DNA of 64,000 bases from Strigops habroptila (taxonomy: Eukaryota > Chordata > Aves > Psittaciformes > Psittacidae), in assembly GCF_004027225.2 (NCBI RefSeq), contig NW_022651110.1, positions 720,363 to 784,362 of the forward strand, given 5' to 3'. Below the pieces are notes generated by a model that was not told where the DNA came from, searched no databases, and saw only the letters and a program-made list of their open reading frames with translations. The position numbers were made by a program, and so were the translations under genes. Within the stretch, counting starts at the first letter, position 1; every line of letters starts with the position of its first letter. This document shows, piece after piece, positions 63,991 through 64,000 of the stretch.

Positions 63991-64000
63991 GCAGCGGCTC

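Overview
The window reads as a very GC-rich, gene-dense vertebrate chromosome segment, most likely a bird microchromosome. The reasons are short genes with GT-AG introns, introns filled almost wholly with G- or C-rich tandem repeats, long G and C homopolymers, and a smooth-muscle calponin whose residues look like avian gizzard calponin. I recognise eight genes from their translated exons: the 5' end of GADD45GIP1 (minus strand, cut by the window start), NFIX (+), ACP5 (+), ELOF1 (+), CNN1 (-), ECSIT (+), ZNF653 (+) and EPOR (+). Relative order and orientation from ACP5 to EPOR match human 19p13.2, with CNN1 the only gene on the opposite strand. The GADD45GIP1/NFIX divergent pair matches human 19p13.13.

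Layout. 1-161: first coding exon of GADD45GIP1. 200-2428: divergent promoter region with five identical CTCF-like motifs, a CCCCATATCCC array and six GGGGGCGTG boxes. 2429-19613: NFIX in 11 coding exons, then a C-rich presumed 3' UTR to about 21.4 kb. 22671-27560: ACP5 in four coding exons, with an in-frame, stop-free first intron. 28.6-30.8 kb: ELOF1. 31.6-42.4 kb: CNN1 on the minus strand, tail-to-tail with ELOF1 and head-to-head with ECSIT. The CNN1/ECSIT interval has six perfect TGACGTCA sites. 43.6-49.03 kb: ECSIT, whose stop codon lies inside its AATAAA. 50.4-56.8 kb: ZNF653 with an eroded, truncated zinc-finger region. 57.6-64.0 kb: EPOR, complete to its poly(A) signal.

The genes are not a pathway. 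They cover transcription control (NFIX, ZNF653, ELOF1), mitochondrial translation and complex I assembly (GADD45GIP1, ECSIT), bone-resorption phosphatase (ACP5), smooth-muscle contractility (CNN1) and erythropoiesis (EPOR). What unites the locus is sequence structure. Nearly every intron and UTR is a minisatellite, and in ACP5, ECSIT and EPOR the repeat unit contains a copy of the neighbouring exon edge with its splice site. Three genes (ECSIT, ZNF653, EPOR) show reading-frame breaks, each lying in or beside long G or C runs. Those look more like homopolymer-length errors or polymorphism than gene death, but the sequence alone cannot decide. All gene names are assigned from recalled family sequences without a database search.
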